A DNA stretch of 64,000 nucleotides from Chitinophaga sp. (GCF_019236475.1 NZ_JAFAIX010000012.1:1-64000); one strand, 5' to 3'; counted from the stretch's first letter, positions 35,709-45,304 are shown. Notes: a model not told the origin generated them from the letters alone. Program-made: numbers and translations.

Positions 35709-36902
35709 ATGAGCAAGTTCTCCGAACATAACTTCAATGGCCAGAAAGCCTTGATCCGTGTAGATTTCAACGTGCCGTTGAACGATAATTTCCAAATCAC
35801 GGACGATACCCGCATGCGCGCGGCTGTACCTACCATCAAAAAAATTCTGAAAGATGGCGGTGCTGTTATCCTCATGTCTCACCTCGGTCGCCCGAAAGAT
35901 GGCCCTACCGATAAATACTCTTTAAAACATCTTGTATATCATCTGATCACACTGTTGGGTGGCGTTACTGTGAAATTTGCAAGCGACTGCGTAGGTCCTG
36001 TTGCAGAAAAAGAAGCAGCTAAGCTCCAAATGGGCGAAGTTCTCCTCCTGGAAAACCTGCGCTTCCACAAAGCAGAAGAAAAAGGTGATCCTAGTTTCGC
36101 TGAACAACTGGCCAAACTCGGTAACGTATACGTAAACGACGCTTTCGGTACCGCTCACCGCGCACACGCTTCTACCGCCGTTATCGCGCAATACTTCGCT
36201 CCTGAAAACAGAATGTTCGGTTACCTGATGGAAGCAGAAGTAAGCAACGCAGAGAAAGTACTGAACAACGCAGAACGCCCGTTCACAGCCATTCTCGGCG
36301 GTGCGAAAGTATCTGATAAAATTCTCATCATCGAAACCCTGATGGAACGTGCCAACAACATCATCATCGGTGGTGGTATGGCTTACACTTTCCTGAAAGC
36401 ACAAGGCAAGGAAATTGGTAACTCCCTCGTGGAAAATGATAAACTGGATCTGGCAAATGAACTGCTGGAGAAAGCAAAAATCAATAACGTAAAACTCTTG
36501 CTGCCACTGGATTCCGTTGCTGCTGACAAATTCGCTGCTGATGCAGCTACTCAGTTGGTTTCCAACGATAATATCCCTGCTGGCTGGATGGGTCTGGACA
36601 TTGGTCCTAAATCTGTAGAACTCTTCGCTCAAACTATTCAGGCTTCTAAAACCATTCTCTGGAACGGTCCTATGGGCGTGTTTGAAATGGAAGCATTCCA
36701 AGGTGGTACCAAAGGTGTAGCGGAAGCAATCGTGGAATCTACTGCTAAAGGCGCTTTCTCCCTCGTAGGTGGTGGTGATAGCGTTGCCGCTGTAAATCAG
36801 TTCGGCTTTGCTGATAAAGTAAGCTATGTTTCTACTGGTGGTGGTGCTATGCTGGAATTCTTCGAAGGAAAAGTATTACCTGGTATTGCAGCGATCCAAT
36901 AA
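35709..36902 (+). CDS. pgk: phosphoglycerate kinase
   Basis: Transfers phosphate from 1,3-bisphosphoglycerate to ADP. The N-terminal substrate domain has RVDFNVPL and SHLGRP, then ENLRF and [14 protein letters not shown]. The C-terminal nucleotide domain has [19 protein letters not shown] and GGGDSVAAV. 397 residues, complete. It follows gap in the same direction but is separated by a terminator and 162 bases, so it probably also has its own promoter. Confidence 0.97.
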   Translation: MSKFSEHNFNGQKALIRVDFNVPLNDNFQITDDTRMRAAVPTIKKILKDGGAVILMSHLGRPKDGPTDKYSLKHLVYHLITLLGGVTVKFASDCVGPVAEKEAAKLQMGEVLLLENLRFHKAEEKGDPSFAEQLAKLGNVYVNDAFGTAHRAHASTAVIAQYFAPENRMFGYLMEAEVSNAEKVLNNAERPFTAILGGAKVSDKILIIETLMERANNIIIGGGMAYTFLKAQGKEIGNSLVENDKLDLANELLEKAKINNVKLLLPLDSVAADKFAADAATQLVSNDNIPAGWMGLDIGPKSVELFAQTIQASKTILWNGPMGVFEMEAFQGGTKGVAEAIVESTAKGAFSLVGGGDSVAAVNQFGFADKVSYVSTGGGAMLEFFEGKVLPGIAAIQ

Positions 36903-36914
36903 CTTTCTCCCTTT

Positions 36915-36960
36915 ATTTCAACTGTCGTCCCTGCCAGCAGGCAAGGACGACAGTTGAAAT
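36915..36960. terminator. palindromic terminator between pgk and glycosyltransferase
   Basis: Perfect 16-bp stem (36915-36930 with 36945-36960) with an inner CTGCCAGCAGGCA loop. It lies between the convergent stops at 36902 and 36968. Confidence 0.75.
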
Positions 36961-36967
36961 ATAATAT

Positions 36968-37888
36968 TTAGGCTACGTGTTCACGTATCTTGATAAACAT
37001 CTTCAAACAAAACAGGTTCTTTCTGAATTCATTCCTGCGCTTCATGGCCAGGAAATAGGATTTATACTTAAAGAACAATACCATCCTGTTCCAACTGTCT
37101 CTAAAGCCTGTACTAGCATAGCTTTCATAGAGAGAAGTTAGCACTGCCGCTTCTTTCTTATGCTCACTGTCGCAGTGATCAGCAAATATCTTCAATCGCT
37201 CCCTCGCCTCTCGAATCTTTACTTCCTGACTCTTCTTATGTTGTGTTACATTATAACTATGCTGACGCCATTTGACCATGGCTTTATCATAATAAACAAT
37301 GGTACCAAAGAAGGTGGCTTTAAAAGCTAACCAGAGATCATAGGGCATTTCTACCGGAAACGGGATACTCGCCATTACTACTTCTCTTTTCGCGATGAGC
37401 GCATGCCCACCCACACAGTTGTCTGTCGCAAAATAAAGTGGATTATCCAGTGATTGCAGACGTTTTAAGCTATTATGGGTAATACCCAGGCTATTTAACC
37501 CGTCATCCACCATTGCAGAATCGTGGTAGATCATAGGATTATCCCCAATGTGATCCATGGAAAGCTGGATTTTATCCAGGTCCCAGACATCATCTTGGTC
37601 TGAATAGGATATATAATCTCCCTTCGCCAGTTGACTCACCTTTTCAAAGTTCTTGATATATCCCAAGTTAGATTCGTTCTTGTATATTTTCAGTTGTGGA
37701 TAACGAGCGGCATATTCTTCCAGTATAGACCAGGTACCATCTTTGCTACAGTCATCCAGTACAATAATTTCAAGGTTAGGGTAAGTTTGGTTCACCAGTG
37801 AATCCAGTTGAGGTCGTAGAAACCTTTCTCCGTTGTAAGTTGCAGCAACAATTGATACGAGTGGCTTATTTCCGTCGGCAGTAACCAT
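36968..37888 (-). CDS. family 2 glycosyltransferase
   Basis: GT-A fold inverting glycosyltransferase. It has the start VSIVAATYNGERFLRPQLDS, nucleotide-sugar motif VLDDCSKDGT, metal-binding SYSDQDDVWD and an acceptor-side helix before a basic C-terminus. 306 residues with no membrane helix. The LVNQTYPNLEIIVLDD pattern is typical of rhamnosyl/galactosyl transferases of surface polysaccharides, but sugar and acceptor cannot be read. It is alone; no polysaccharide cluster surrounds it. Confidence 0.88.
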   Translation of the reverse strand: MVTADGNKPLVSIVAATYNGERFLRPQLDSLVNQTYPNLEIIVLDDCSKDGTWSILEEYAARYPQLKIYKNESNLGYIKNFEKVSQLAKGDYISYSDQDDVWDLDKIQLSMDHIGDNPMIYHDSAMVDDGLNSLGITHNSLKRLQSLDNPLYFATDNCVGGHALIAKREVVMASIPFPVEMPYDLWLAFKATFFGTIVYYDKAMVKWRQHSYNVTQHKKSQEVKIREARERLKIFADHCDSEHKKEAAVLTSLYESYASTGFRDSWNRMVLFFKYKSYFLAMKRRNEFRKNLFCLKMFIKIREHVA

Positions 37889-37978
37889 ATCAGGTTTATA
37901 TGTATATTAATTGATTTTTGCATAGCAAATGTAGCAAAAGGATTTTCTATCTTTCAGTTTGATCTTAACAACTCGATT

Positions 37979-39394
37979 ATGAATAAACGCCTCATTTGGT
38001 ATCCAGTGATCCTTGGTGTCTTTGGAGCCTTGATTGCTTTTGTACTGAGTAAAGGGCAGGCGCTGCCGGTAAAACAGGCTGTAAATTCCACTGTAAACCC
38101 CGCAGTATTGCTCACCTCCAGCGACTCCTGGCTTAGATACCTGGATAACTTCAAGCATCCGCTGAGTTTGCTGTTATTACAAATTGTTGTCATCATGCTG
38201 GCTGCCCGTCTGTTTGGTAAGCTGGCCAATATGATACGTCAACCGTCTGTAGTAGGCGAAATCATTGCCGGGGTATTATTAGGACCTTCTCTCCTAGGTT
38301 GGATAACTCCATCTTTTTCTGCTTTCCTCTTCCCTGCCGAATCCTTGAAAAGCCTCCAATTCCTCAGCCAGATAGGACTTGCGTTCTTCATGTTTATCGT
38401 AGGTATGGAACTGGATCTGAATAAAATCAAGAATAAAGCGCATGATGCGGTCATGATCAGTCATGCCAGCATTGTAGTGCCTTTCTTCTTGGGCGTAGGA
38501 CTCGCCTATTTCATTTTTGAATCCTTCGCTCCTGCCAATGTAAGTTTCATCGCATTTGCACTGTTTATGGGTATTGCCATGAGTATTACGGCATTCCCAG
38601 TGCTGGCAAGGATTGTACAGGAAAGAAAACTGACAGGTACCCCGCTCGGTATCCTCGCTATCACCTGTGCGGCTGCGGATGATATTACGGCATGGTGTAT
38701 CCTGGCGGTGGTAGTAGCCATTGCTAAAGCCTCTGGTTTAGCCACTGCCGCTATTACTATCGCGCTGGCCATCGTATTCGTTACTGTAATGATTATGTTA
38801 GTGAGACCCTGGCTCAAGAGGGCAATTCAGTCACAATTAGATAAGGGTCATGAAAAAGGTGCAGCAGGTTTTGTTTTCTTCACATTGCTCCTTTCTGCAT
38901 GGATGGCGGAAGTAATTGGTATCCACGCACTATTCGGCGCATTCCTTGCCGGCGCTATCATGCCTGCACAAGAAACAATTCGTAAAATCTTCACTGATAA
39001 ACTGGAAGATGTTTCTGTATTGATTCTCCTGCCAATCTTCTTTGCATTTACTGGTTTGCGTACCCATATAGGTCTGCTCTCCCAAGGCCATCTCTGGGCT
39101 GCTTTTGGTATGATTATGTTGGTGGCTGTAGGTGGCAAATTTGGTGGTAGTGCGGTAACTGCCCGATTAATGGGTCAAACCTGGCGCCAGTCGGTTGCTG
39201 TTGGTGCATTGATGAATACACGTGGACTGATGGAACTGGTGGTATTGAATATTGGTTATGATTTGGGCATCCTTTCTCCAGAAATCTTTGCGATGTTGGT
39301 TTTGATGGCCCTGGCCACTACCTTCATGACAGGTCCGCTGTTAGATCTGGTAGAGATGTCTGAAAGGAGACATCATAAAGCAGTTGCTGCATAG
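37979..39394 (+). CDS. cation:proton antiporter (CPA2 family)
   Basis: Na+ or K+/H+ exchanger of the Kef/GerN type. After an N-terminal extension of ~60 residues with one hydrophobic helix come about 12 transmembrane helices. The family motifs RQPSVVGEIIAGVLLGPSLLG and FMFIVGMELDL, the ion-site pair AADDITAW and the AFPVLARI half-helix are present. The 471 residues lack the cytoplasmic TrkA-N (NAD-binding) domain of KefB/C, as in NapA/GerN-like members. Monocistronic; followed by a hairpin-rich repeat tract. Confidence 0.9.
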   Translation: MNKRLIWYPVILGVFGALIAFVLSKGQALPVKQAVNSTVNPAVLLTSSDSWLRYLDNFKHPLSLLLLQIVVIMLAARLFGKLANMIRQPSVVGEIIAGVLLGPSLLGWITPSFSAFLFPAESLKSLQFLSQIGLAFFMFIVGMELDLNKIKNKAHDAVMISHASIVVPFFLGVGLAYFIFESFAPANVSFIAFALFMGIAMSITAFPVLARIVQERKLTGTPLGILAITCAAADDITAWCILAVVVAIAKASGLATAAITIALAIVFVTVMIMLVRPWLKRAIQSQLDKGHEKGAAGFVFFTLLLSAWMAEVIGIHALFGAFLAGAIMPAQETIRKIFTDKLEDVSVLILLPIFFAFTGLRTHIGLLSQGHLWAAFGMIMLVAVGGKFGGSAVTARLMGQTWRQSVAVGALMNTRGLMELVVLNIGYDLGILSPEIFAMLVLMALATTFMTGPLLDLVEMSERRHHKAVAA

Positions 39395-39416
39395 GTTACT
39401 TTAGAAGTTGTTTATC

Positions 39417-39700
39417 TAATGTTCCAGCCTTGCGGGCTAGAACATTAGAAATGAAAAGGGAGAAGCCGGTGATGGTCACCGGCTTCTCCCTTTTCATTTC
39501 TTACGGTATTGGCTTTAAAGGAATCAGTTTAGCTGCTGGCAATTTTATTTCAGCCTCGCAGACTGGAATAATAGAAATGAAAAAGAAACCCGTCTAGCTA
39601 ATGGCAATTTATTTCAGCCTCGCAGACTGGAACAATAGAAATGAAATAGGAATCAGTTTGGCTACTGACAGTTCTGTTCCAGCCCTGTGGGCTGGAACAG
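39417..39700. repeat. tandem ~64-bp hairpin repeats
   Basis: Four related units whose core is an imperfect palindrome TTYCAGCC(Y)TGCRGRCTGGAA followed by A-x-AGAAATGAAA. Cores begin at 39425, 39551, 39615 and 39680, so spacings are 126, 64 and 65 bases. Preceding each of the last three is a related block AATCAGTTTAGCTGCTGGCA or a variant. No open reading frame; the tract fills the whole interval between the antiporter and the lytic transglycosylase. Confidence 0.8.
39448..39500. terminator. very long bidirectional terminator hairpin
   Basis: Perfect 25-bp stem (39448-39472 with 39476-39500) with a 3-base loop TGG, GC-rich at its centre (AGCCGGTGA) and A/T-rich at its foot, about 55 bases after the antiporter stop. 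Confidence 0.85.
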
Positions 39701-39755
39701 AAGATATAAAAACGAAGAAGCCGACGATTATCGCCGGCTTCTTCATTTTATATCT
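39701..39755. terminator. terminator hairpin between antiporter and transglycosylase
   Basis: GAAGAAGCCG (39714-39723) pairs with CGGCTTCTTC (39735-39744), flanked by AAGATATAAAA / ATTTTATATCTT that extend the stem with a small mismatch. It lies 15 bases from the stop of the minus-strand gene ending at 39770. Confidence 0.75.
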
Positions 39756-39769
39756 TACACTTAAACAGA

Positions 39770-41056
39770 TTAGTGTTTTTTGTGTGATTTCTTTTTACCG
39801 TTAGATTTTTTAGCGCCGTAGTGATGTTTCTTTTTGCTGCTATGTGATGCCTTTTTAGCTACAGGTGCTTTAGATGGAGCAGCTTTAGTTTCTGGCATTT
39901 TAGCAGGAGTAGGAAATTTGGATTTATCCACACCTACTGCTTTATCATCGAGAGACATTTGTACAGACTCTTTCAGGATTTCTTCCTTATCTGCCATGAA
40001 CTGCTTCATTTTATCTTTTGGAATGCGCAGGTCATAAGCATTTGCTGGAGAAGCCATTGCTTTGGCAAATCCAGGATTCAGGCGATCCAGGGAAGGAACA
40101 TCTATATCCAGGGTTTTAGCGATTGCTTCCAGTCGGTATTTACCGGTAACGTTGATTTCAACAGTATTATAGATCTCTTCTTCTGTGAGTGGGCCTCTTG
40201 CAACACCAATAATAGAAGGAGTATTATCTGCAGTGTTATTTACTGATACAGCTTTGTTATCATCCATGCTTACACCGAAGAAGTTGTTGAATCGGTCGAG
40301 GATGTAACCGGTAGCGATGAATTTATATACGTGGTTACGGGATTCAGCAGGCAGGAAATACTGCATGCCCCAGAAGTCTTCACGACCGCTGGCTTTCATA
40401 GCACGTTGTACACCACCAGCGCCGCAGTTATAAGCAGCTACTACCAGCAGCCAGTCGCCGAACTGATCATACAGTTGGTTCAGGTATTGAGCTGCTGCGA
40501 GGGTGGATTTATAGAAGTCTTTTCTTTCGTCTACTTTTTTACCTACGCTCAGACCGAAAATGCGGGCGGTACCGGCCATAAACTGCCATGCACCTACGGC
40601 ACCTACTCTGGAGCGGGCGTTGGTATTAAAGCTAGATTCAATTACCGCGAGGTATTTCATTTCCTCAGGGATACCGTGTTCACGGAAGATTTTCTCCACC
40701 ATGGCGAAGTAGGGTTGACCTCTTTCGATCATGACTTGGAGATGCTGACTATACCGGGTGGCGTAGTTATTCACATAACCAGCAACCAGGTTGTTGTTAA
40801 TTTGTTCATACACTTTCGCATTGCGAATAGTGTTTGGCAAGCTTTGAGCTGCCTTCTTTACCGCAATAGAAGTAGGAGTAGCGTGATCGGCCGTATCTTT
40901 AGGCAACTTCACTTTAACCTTGGCATGCGCCAATACACCAGTGTCGGCCACCGCGACTACTGCGATGCCGTTCTCTTTAGGTATGCCGTTGCTACCTGCT
41001 CTCACTTTCCCCAAACTCAATGCTGGCAACAGCGTAAGTAAAAAGATTTTTTTCAT
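39770..41056 (-). CDS. lytic murein transglycosylase with LysM-like region (MltD-type)
   Basis: Cleaves peptidoglycan glycan strands. Signal peptide at 1-20. The SLT domain (about 110-260) has the catalytic glutamate in LAVIESSFN and the motifs VGAVGAWQFM, AAQYL and VVAAYNCGAGG. A LysM-like domain follows (about 300-350; YRLEAIAKTLDIDVPSLDRLNPG). The last ~60 residues are Pro/Ala/Lys-rich and end in a highly basic Lys/His/Ser tail. The start is 10 bases after the gatA stop, so it is co-transcribed with gatA. Confidence 0.9.
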   Translation of the reverse strand: MKKIFLLTLLPALSLGKVRAGSNGIPKENGIAVVAVADTGVLAHAKVKVKLPKDTADHATPTSIAVKKAAQSLPNTIRNAKVYEQINNNLVAGYVNNYATRYSQHLQVMIERGQPYFAMVEKIFREHGIPEEMKYLAVIESSFNTNARSRVGAVGAWQFMAGTARIFGLSVGKKVDERKDFYKSTLAAAQYLNQLYDQFGDWLLVVAAYNCGAGGVQRAMKASGREDFWGMQYFLPAESRNHVYKFIATGYILDRFNNFFGVSMDDNKAVSVNNTADNTPSIIGVARGPLTEEEIYNTVEINVTGKYRLEAIAKTLDIDVPSLDRLNPGFAKAMASPANAYDLRIPKDKMKQFMADKEEILKESVQMSLDDKAVGVDKSKFPTPAKMPETKAAPSKAPVAKKASHSSKKKHHYGAKKSNGKKKSHKKH

Positions 41057-41066
41057 ACAATTTATT

Positions 41067-42512
41067 TTAAACAGTCGCTACCTGTTTGCTATCCATCAAC
41101 TGATGGGCAATATTTAACAGGTTCGCCTCGTCAAACTTCTTTGTAATGATCTGCACACCAAATGGCATCCCGTTCGAATGCCTACCTATGGGGACGGATA
41201 TTGCCGGAACCCCTACCAAATTCGCTAATACCGTATAAATATCGGCTAGGTACATAGCTATAGGGTCATCTGATTTTTCCCCTAATTTAAATGCCGTTGA
41301 AGGCACAGTTGGCATTAGTATGGCGTCGTACTGATCTAATATCTGGTTCAATTTATCAGCAACCAAACGTCTAACTTGTTGAGCTTTAGTATAGTAGGCG
41401 TCATAATAGCCTGAACTTAGTACAAAAGTCCCGAGTAAGATACGTCTTTTTACCTCTTTACCAAAACCCTCAGATCTACTTTTTTTGTAGAAATCGGTCA
41501 GTTCGAGGTTTTCTTGCTGCGTTCTGTGGCCAAATTTCACACCGTCATAACGCGACAGGTTACTGGATGCTTCGGCCGTTGTCAGGACATAATACGCTGG
41601 TACAATGTAATCGATCAAATCAAATCCACTGCCCGAAACGGTATGGCCTTTATCTACCAATGATTCAAAGAAATCTATATAAGCAGTCCTCATTTCCGGG
41701 TCCAATCCATCATGGTATTGTGCATCTCTTAAATACGCAAAATTCCAGGATTTATTGTTTACCGGACTGATTTGATAATCAGGAACTTCCTTTTGGGAGG
41801 CTGTACTATCGAACTCATCCGGACCCGCTATTGTCTGTAGAACTGCCGCCACATCGGCAATATCCTTGCCAAAAATCCCTATTTGGTCAAAAGATGACGC
41901 GTAGGCGATTAAACCATATCGGGAGATTCTACCGTAGGTTGGTTTAAGTCCTACAATCCCACAGAAATCGGCTGGTTGGCGAACGGAACCTCCGGTATCG
42001 GAGCCGAGACTCACCAGGCAAAGATCTGCTTGTACTGCCACTGCGGAACCTCCAGAGGAACCACCTGGTACACGGGAAGTATCCAGTGCATTCAGCGTGG
42101 GACCGAAAGCCGAGTTTTCATTGGTAGAACCCATAGCAAACTCATCGCAGTTCAGATTACCGATAATAATTGCATCTGCCGCTAACAGTCGTTCTACTGC
42201 TGTGGCAGAGTATAATGATGTAAACCCTTCCAGTATCCTGGAAGCGGCACTTACATTATGGCCTTTGTAGCAAATAACATCTTTAATACCTATCACCACT
42301 CCTGCTAGAGGCCCTACTTCCTGACCGTTTTTGATACGTTCATCCAGTTGACGGGCTGTCTCCAGCGCTTCCTCTTCATAAACCTCCAGAAAGGCATTCA
42401 AGTGTTTTAGCCCCTGTATGCGTTGAAGATACTGACGTACCGTTCCCGCACAGGTTATGCTGCCGGCGTATAATGCTTCATGGAAAGACTTTATACTGCT
42501 GAATTCAGACAA
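41067..42512 (-). CDS. gatA: Asp-tRNA(Asn)/Glu-tRNA(Gln) amidotransferase subunit A
   Basis: Glutaminase-type amidase subunit of GatCAB, which supplies ammonia to convert Glu-tRNA(Gln) into Gln-tRNA(Gln). The amidase triad is visible: lysine in GVVIGIKDV, serine in GSDTGGSVRQPA and the nucleophile-bearing glycine-serine stretch VPGGSSGGSAVA. 481 residues is normal. gatB and gatC are not in the window. It lies between tatA (59 bases upstream) and the lytic transglycosylase (10 bases downstream), so it is probably part of a mixed operon. Confidence 0.95.
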   Translation of the reverse strand: MSEFSSIKSFHEALYAGSITCAGTVRQYLQRIQGLKHLNAFLEVYEEEALETARQLDERIKNGQEVGPLAGVVIGIKDVICYKGHNVSAASRILEGFTSLYSATAVERLLAADAIIIGNLNCDEFAMGSTNENSAFGPTLNALDTSRVPGGSSGGSAVAVQADLCLVSLGSDTGGSVRQPADFCGIVGLKPTYGRISRYGLIAYASSFDQIGIFGKDIADVAAVLQTIAGPDEFDSTASQKEVPDYQISPVNNKSWNFAYLRDAQYHDGLDPEMRTAYIDFFESLVDKGHTVSGSGFDLIDYIVPAYYVLTTAEASSNLSRYDGVKFGHRTQQENLELTDFYKKSRSEGFGKEVKRRILLGTFVLSSGYYDAYYTKAQQVRRLVADKLNQILDQYDAILMPTVPSTAFKLGEKSDDPIAMYLADIYTVLANLVGVPAISVPIGRHSNGMPFGVQIITKKFDEANLLNIAHQLMDSKQVATV

Positions 42513-42571
42513 TGCTAAACCAGTTAAATTATATTATGATTGATAAGCTTGTACGTGTACAACCTCGGCCA

Positions 42572-42829
42572 TTAAGCCTTTACGTTCGTATCGGTTGTAG
42601 AGGATTGAGTTGGAGCGGCAGGCTTTTCTCTCATGCCCTCCTCAATTTCCTGGCGTACGTTGTTTTTGGCGTCATTAAACTCACGGATACCTTTACCCAG
42701 GCCACGCATGAGTTCAGGGATTTTCTTACCACCAAACAGCAGCAATACAACGATAGCAATCAGCAGCAATTCAGAGCCACCAACGTCAGAAAGGAATAAA
42801 AAGGTAGATTTCGCGAATACAGCAGTCAT
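42572..42829 (-). CDS. tatA: Sec-independent protein translocase TatA/TatE
   Basis: Pore-forming component of the twin-arginine export system. One N-terminal transmembrane helix ([22 protein letters not shown]) with the conserved FGxKxIPEL hinge, then an amphipathic helix [13 protein letters not shown] and a charged tail; 85 residues. tatC is not in the window. A TATCTTTG -7 box (42855-42862) lies 26 bases upstream of the start, with no good -33 box. The superoxide dismutase at 53104 has a Tat-like signal. Confidence 0.93.
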   Translation of the reverse strand: MTAVFAKSTFLFLSDVGGSELLLIAIVVLLLFGGKKIPELMRGLGKGIREFNDAKNNVRQEIEEGMREKPAAPTQSSTTDTNVKA

Positions 42830-42933
42830 CTTCGAGTATTTAATTTTAAGTCTACAAAGATAATCGATAAAATCCGCTTTTTCACCCCTGGGTTTGCTCT
42901 CTAGGGATATTTAAGAGCATTTTAATGAAATGC

Positions 42934-42963
42934 AAAAAAAGCGGGACCGGTAAGGCCCCGCTT
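42934..42963 (-). terminator. Rho-independent terminator of rplS
   Basis: Minus strand: AAGCGGGGCC / GGTCCCGCTT stem (one G-U pair) followed by seven Ts, 26 bases after the rplS stop. Confidence 0.85.
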
Positions 42964-42988
42964 ATTACTAATTTCCCTGTATTTTATA

Positions 42989-43336
42989 CTAAACCCTTTT
43001 TTCTTTAATACGGGCAGCTTTACCAGCACGCTCGCGCAGGTAGTACAATTTCGCTCTTCTAACTTTACCCACCTTGTTTAACACGATAGAATCGATGTTA
43101 GGAGAGTAGAGTGGAAACAACCTTTCCACACCAATACCGTCAGAAATTTTTCTAACAGTGAAGGAAGCGGTAAAACCTGTACCCTGGATTTTAACCACAT
43201 CACCTTTAAAGGACTGAATCCTTTCTTTATTACCTTCCACGATTTTATAATTGACAGTGACGTTGTCGCCTGCTTTAAACTTCGGGTACTGTTTTTTTGC
43301 TGTCAGTTGCTCGTGAACAAACGAAATTGCGTTCAT
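42989..43336 (-). CDS. rplS: 50S ribosomal protein L19
   Basis: Ribosomal protein at the 30S-50S interface. The family pattern [16 protein letters not shown], then [35 protein letters not shown] and the basic end [12 protein letters not shown] is complete; 115 residues. It has its own strong promoter (43359-43390) and terminator even though it belongs to the conserved rpsP-rimM-trmD-rplS order, so it can be expressed at ribosomal-protein level independently of trmD. Confidence 0.97.
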   Translation of the reverse strand: MNAISFVHEQLTAKKQYPKFKAGDNVTVNYKIVEGNKERIQSFKGDVVKIQGTGFTASFTVRKISDGIGVERLFPLYSPNIDSIVLNKVGKVRRAKLYYLRERAGKAARIKEKRV

Positions 43337-43358
43337 CTTTCAAATATTTATGGGAGTG

Positions 43359-43390
43359 CAAAAGTAAGTCAAGAAATAGCATTTACCAAA
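43359..43390 (-). promoter_or_regulatory. promoter of rplS
   Basis: TTTG (43387-43390), 20-base spacer, TACTTTTG (43359-43366); about 15 bases from the predicted transcription start to the rplS ATG. Confidence 0.75.
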
Positions 43391-43454
43391 TTAATACTGA
43401 ATAATTTCGGCAAAATCATCAAAATACCTTCTGACTAATATCTAATCAATTAAT

Positions 43455-44126
43455 TTACAACAAATCAGGGCGTCTGGCCTTGGTTCTATCCAATGCCTCT
43501 TGATGACGCCATTCATCAATTTTGCGGTGGTCACCGCTCAATAATACATCCGGAACTTTCCATCCGCGGAACTCCACCGGGCGTGTATACACCGGAGGCG
43601 CCAACAGATTGTCCTGGAAAGAGTCAAATAAAGCGCTGGTTTCATCATTCAGTACCCCCGGCAGTAATCGCCCGATGGCATCCACCAGTACGGCCGCACC
43701 CAGCTCACCGCCAGAAAGCACGTAATCCCCGATGGAAATCTCCTTCGTAATGAAATGATCCCGGATGCGCTGGTCTATGCCTTTGTAATGCCCGCAGAGG
43801 ATCATCAGATTCCCTTTCATGGAAAGCTGGTTCGCCATTCGCTGGTTCAGTGTCTCCCCATCTGGTGTCATATAAATTATTTCATCATACGTCACCTTTG
43901 CCTGTAGGGATTCAATACAATTGACAATAGGTTCCAGCATCATGACCATGCCTGCTCCACCACCAAACTGGTAATCATCCACCTGCTGATGTTTTAGGGA
44001 AGAATATTCCCTCAATGGATGCAGATGCACCTCCAGCAGTTCTTTGGCCTGTGCGCGCTTCATAATACTGTGGGAAAGCGGACTTTCCAGCAGCTCAGGA
44101 AGCACAGTTATAATATCAATTCGCAT
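43455..44126 (-). CDS. trmD: tRNA (guanine-37-N1)-methyltransferase
   Basis: SPOUT-class enzyme methylating G37 next to the anticodon, which prevents +1 frameshifts. It starts [21 protein letters not shown] and has the knot motifs [11 protein letters not shown] and [10 protein letters not shown] plus the C-terminal domain ([18 protein letters not shown]). 223 residues. An in-frame ATG 11 codons upstream is rejected in favour of the family start. It lies 45 bases after rimM, within the conserved ribosomal operon. Confidence 0.96.
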   Translation of the reverse strand: MRIDIITVLPELLESPLSHSIMKRAQAKELLEVHLHPLREYSSLKHQQVDDYQFGGGAGMVMMLEPIVNCIESLQAKVTYDEIIYMTPDGETLNQRMANQLSMKGNLMILCGHYKGIDQRIRDHFITKEISIGDYVLSGGELGAAVLVDAIGRLLPGVLNDETSALFDSFQDNLLAPPVYTRPVEFRGWKVPDVLLSGDHRKIDEWRHQEALDRTKARRPDLL

Positions 44127-44171
44127 AATGCCGGTTTTGTGCCCTTTATCCAGTTGCACCCTGGTTTATTC

Positions 44172-44693
44172 TCAGCCAGTATACAGCTCCACCAAACCTT
44201 CTGGCAGGTCTACGTATACCACCTGGTTTTTCTTGTCCATTTTCACGAGTGATTGCTCGTTGATAGGCAGCAGGGCTTCTTTTCCGCTAATCTGCACTTT
44301 AACCAATACCTGCATAGGCATTTCAATCACTTCTTCAATCTGGCCCAAAGTGCCATGGTGGGCATCCTCTACCGTGTATCCCAGCAGGGCCAACGGAGCA
44401 GAAGAGGCCGTTTGTTCCTTAAAATCTGCCTCCTGGAGATATATTTGTCCTGGAAGCAGTTTCTGTGCCGCCTCCTTGGTATCTATACCATCCAGTTTCA
44501 GGTAGAGATGATCGATGTTCTTGACCTTCACCTCTTTAATAAAGTAAGGAATAAAGCTGTTTTTACGCTCTTCCAGGAACACCGCTTCTACCCCTTTCAG
44601 CGCAGAACGTTTACCCAGACTGTGTTTCACAAGGATTTCCCCCTGCAGGCCGTGAGCGGACAACAGTTTACCTATACTGAAGTAATTACTCAT
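44172..44693 (-). CDS. rimM: ribosome maturation factor RimM
   Basis: Assists 16S processing and assembly of the 30S head, binding S19. The N-terminal RimM beta-barrel (YFSIGKLLSAHGLQGEILVKH) is followed by a PRC-barrel-like C-terminus (LLGYTVEDAHHGTLGQIEEVIEMPMQ, then LLPINEQSLVKMD). 173 residues. A strong hairpin (44703-44741) sits between rpsP and this gene, so much of its mRNA may end before rimM. Confidence 0.95.
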   Translation of the reverse strand: MSNYFSIGKLLSAHGLQGEILVKHSLGKRSALKGVEAVFLEERKNSFIPYFIKEVKVKNIDHLYLKLDGIDTKEAAQKLLPGQIYLQEADFKEQTASSAPLALLGYTVEDAHHGTLGQIEEVIEMPMQVLVKVQISGKEALLPINEQSLVKMDKKNQVVYVDLPEGLVELYTG

Positions 44694-44702
44694 AATTGGA
44701 AA

Positions 44703-44741
44703 TTAAAAAAGGAAATATTTGCAGTGCAAATATTTCCTTTT
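44703..44741 (-). terminator. stem-loop/attenuator between rpsP and rimM
   Basis: 17-bp perfect stem (44707-44723 with 44725-44741) followed on the minus strand by TTTTTTAATT. It lies wholly in the 74-base rpsP-rimM gap and looks like a partial terminator that lowers rimM-trmD expression relative to rpsP. Confidence 0.7.
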
Positions 44742-44767
44742 CAGGTATTTGTTAAAACGTTGCCGTT

Positions 44768-45220
44768 TTATGCTTCTGTACCTTCACCTTCTGCAGTTGG
44801 AGCAGCAGGAGTATCTTCTACTTTTCTAACGATAGGTGCAGCAAGTTTAGACTTTCTGTGACCTTCGCGGCGGGCAGAAACTTTCTGTTCGTGTTCAGCT
44901 TGCCATTGAGCGAATTTTTGGTACGCTGTAGGCTCGTCGAACAGTCCCAGGGTAACACCTCTTAAAAGATGTTTCAAATACAATACACCTTTGAAAGAGA
45001 GGATTCTTCTAACAGTGTCGGTAGGCTGAGCACCTTTCTGTAACCAACGCAATGCTTTTTCAGTATCGATGTTGATTGAAGCAGGTACAGTCAGTGGATT
45101 GTAAGTACCGATTTTCTGGATGAATTTACCATCTCTTGGAGCGCGAGCGTCAGCTACTACGATAAAGTAGAAAGGTCTCTTCTTCGCGCCATGTCTTTGC
45201 AGTCTGATTTTTACTGGCAT
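44768..45220 (-). CDS. rpsP: 30S ribosomal protein S16
   Basis: Small-subunit protein. It starts [34 protein letters not shown], with the S16 fold over residues 1-85 ([25 protein letters not shown]). A ~60-residue C-terminal extension rich in Ala/Glu/Lys gives a total of 150, as in other Bacteroidetes S16 proteins. First gene of the rpsP-rimM-trmD-rplS order, with a perfect promoter just upstream. Confidence 0.96.
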   Translation of the reverse strand: MPVKIRLQRHGAKKRPFYFIVVADARAPRDGKFIQKIGTYNPLTVPASINIDTEKALRWLQKGAQPTDTVRRILSFKGVLYLKHLLRGVTLGLFDEPTAYQKFAQWQAEHEQKVSARREGHRKSKLAAPIVRKVEDTPAAPTAEGEGTEA

Positions 45221-45273
45221 AAATAAGTCGAGTTATTTTTTGCGAGTTAGGAAATATTGTTTAATTAGGGATG

Positions 45274-45304
45274 CAAATGTAAACTTCTAATTGATATTTA
45301 CAAA
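45274..45304 (-). promoter_or_regulatory. promoter of rpsP
   Basis: TTTG (45301-45304), exactly 19 bases, TACATTTG (45274-45281): perfect consensus; the predicted start is about 45 bases before the rpsP ATG. Confidence 0.8.

Noticed and set aside
39417-39755. CRISPR array
   Set aside because: Units are themselves palindromic and the intervening segments are related to each other rather than unique spacers; no cas gene is in the window.
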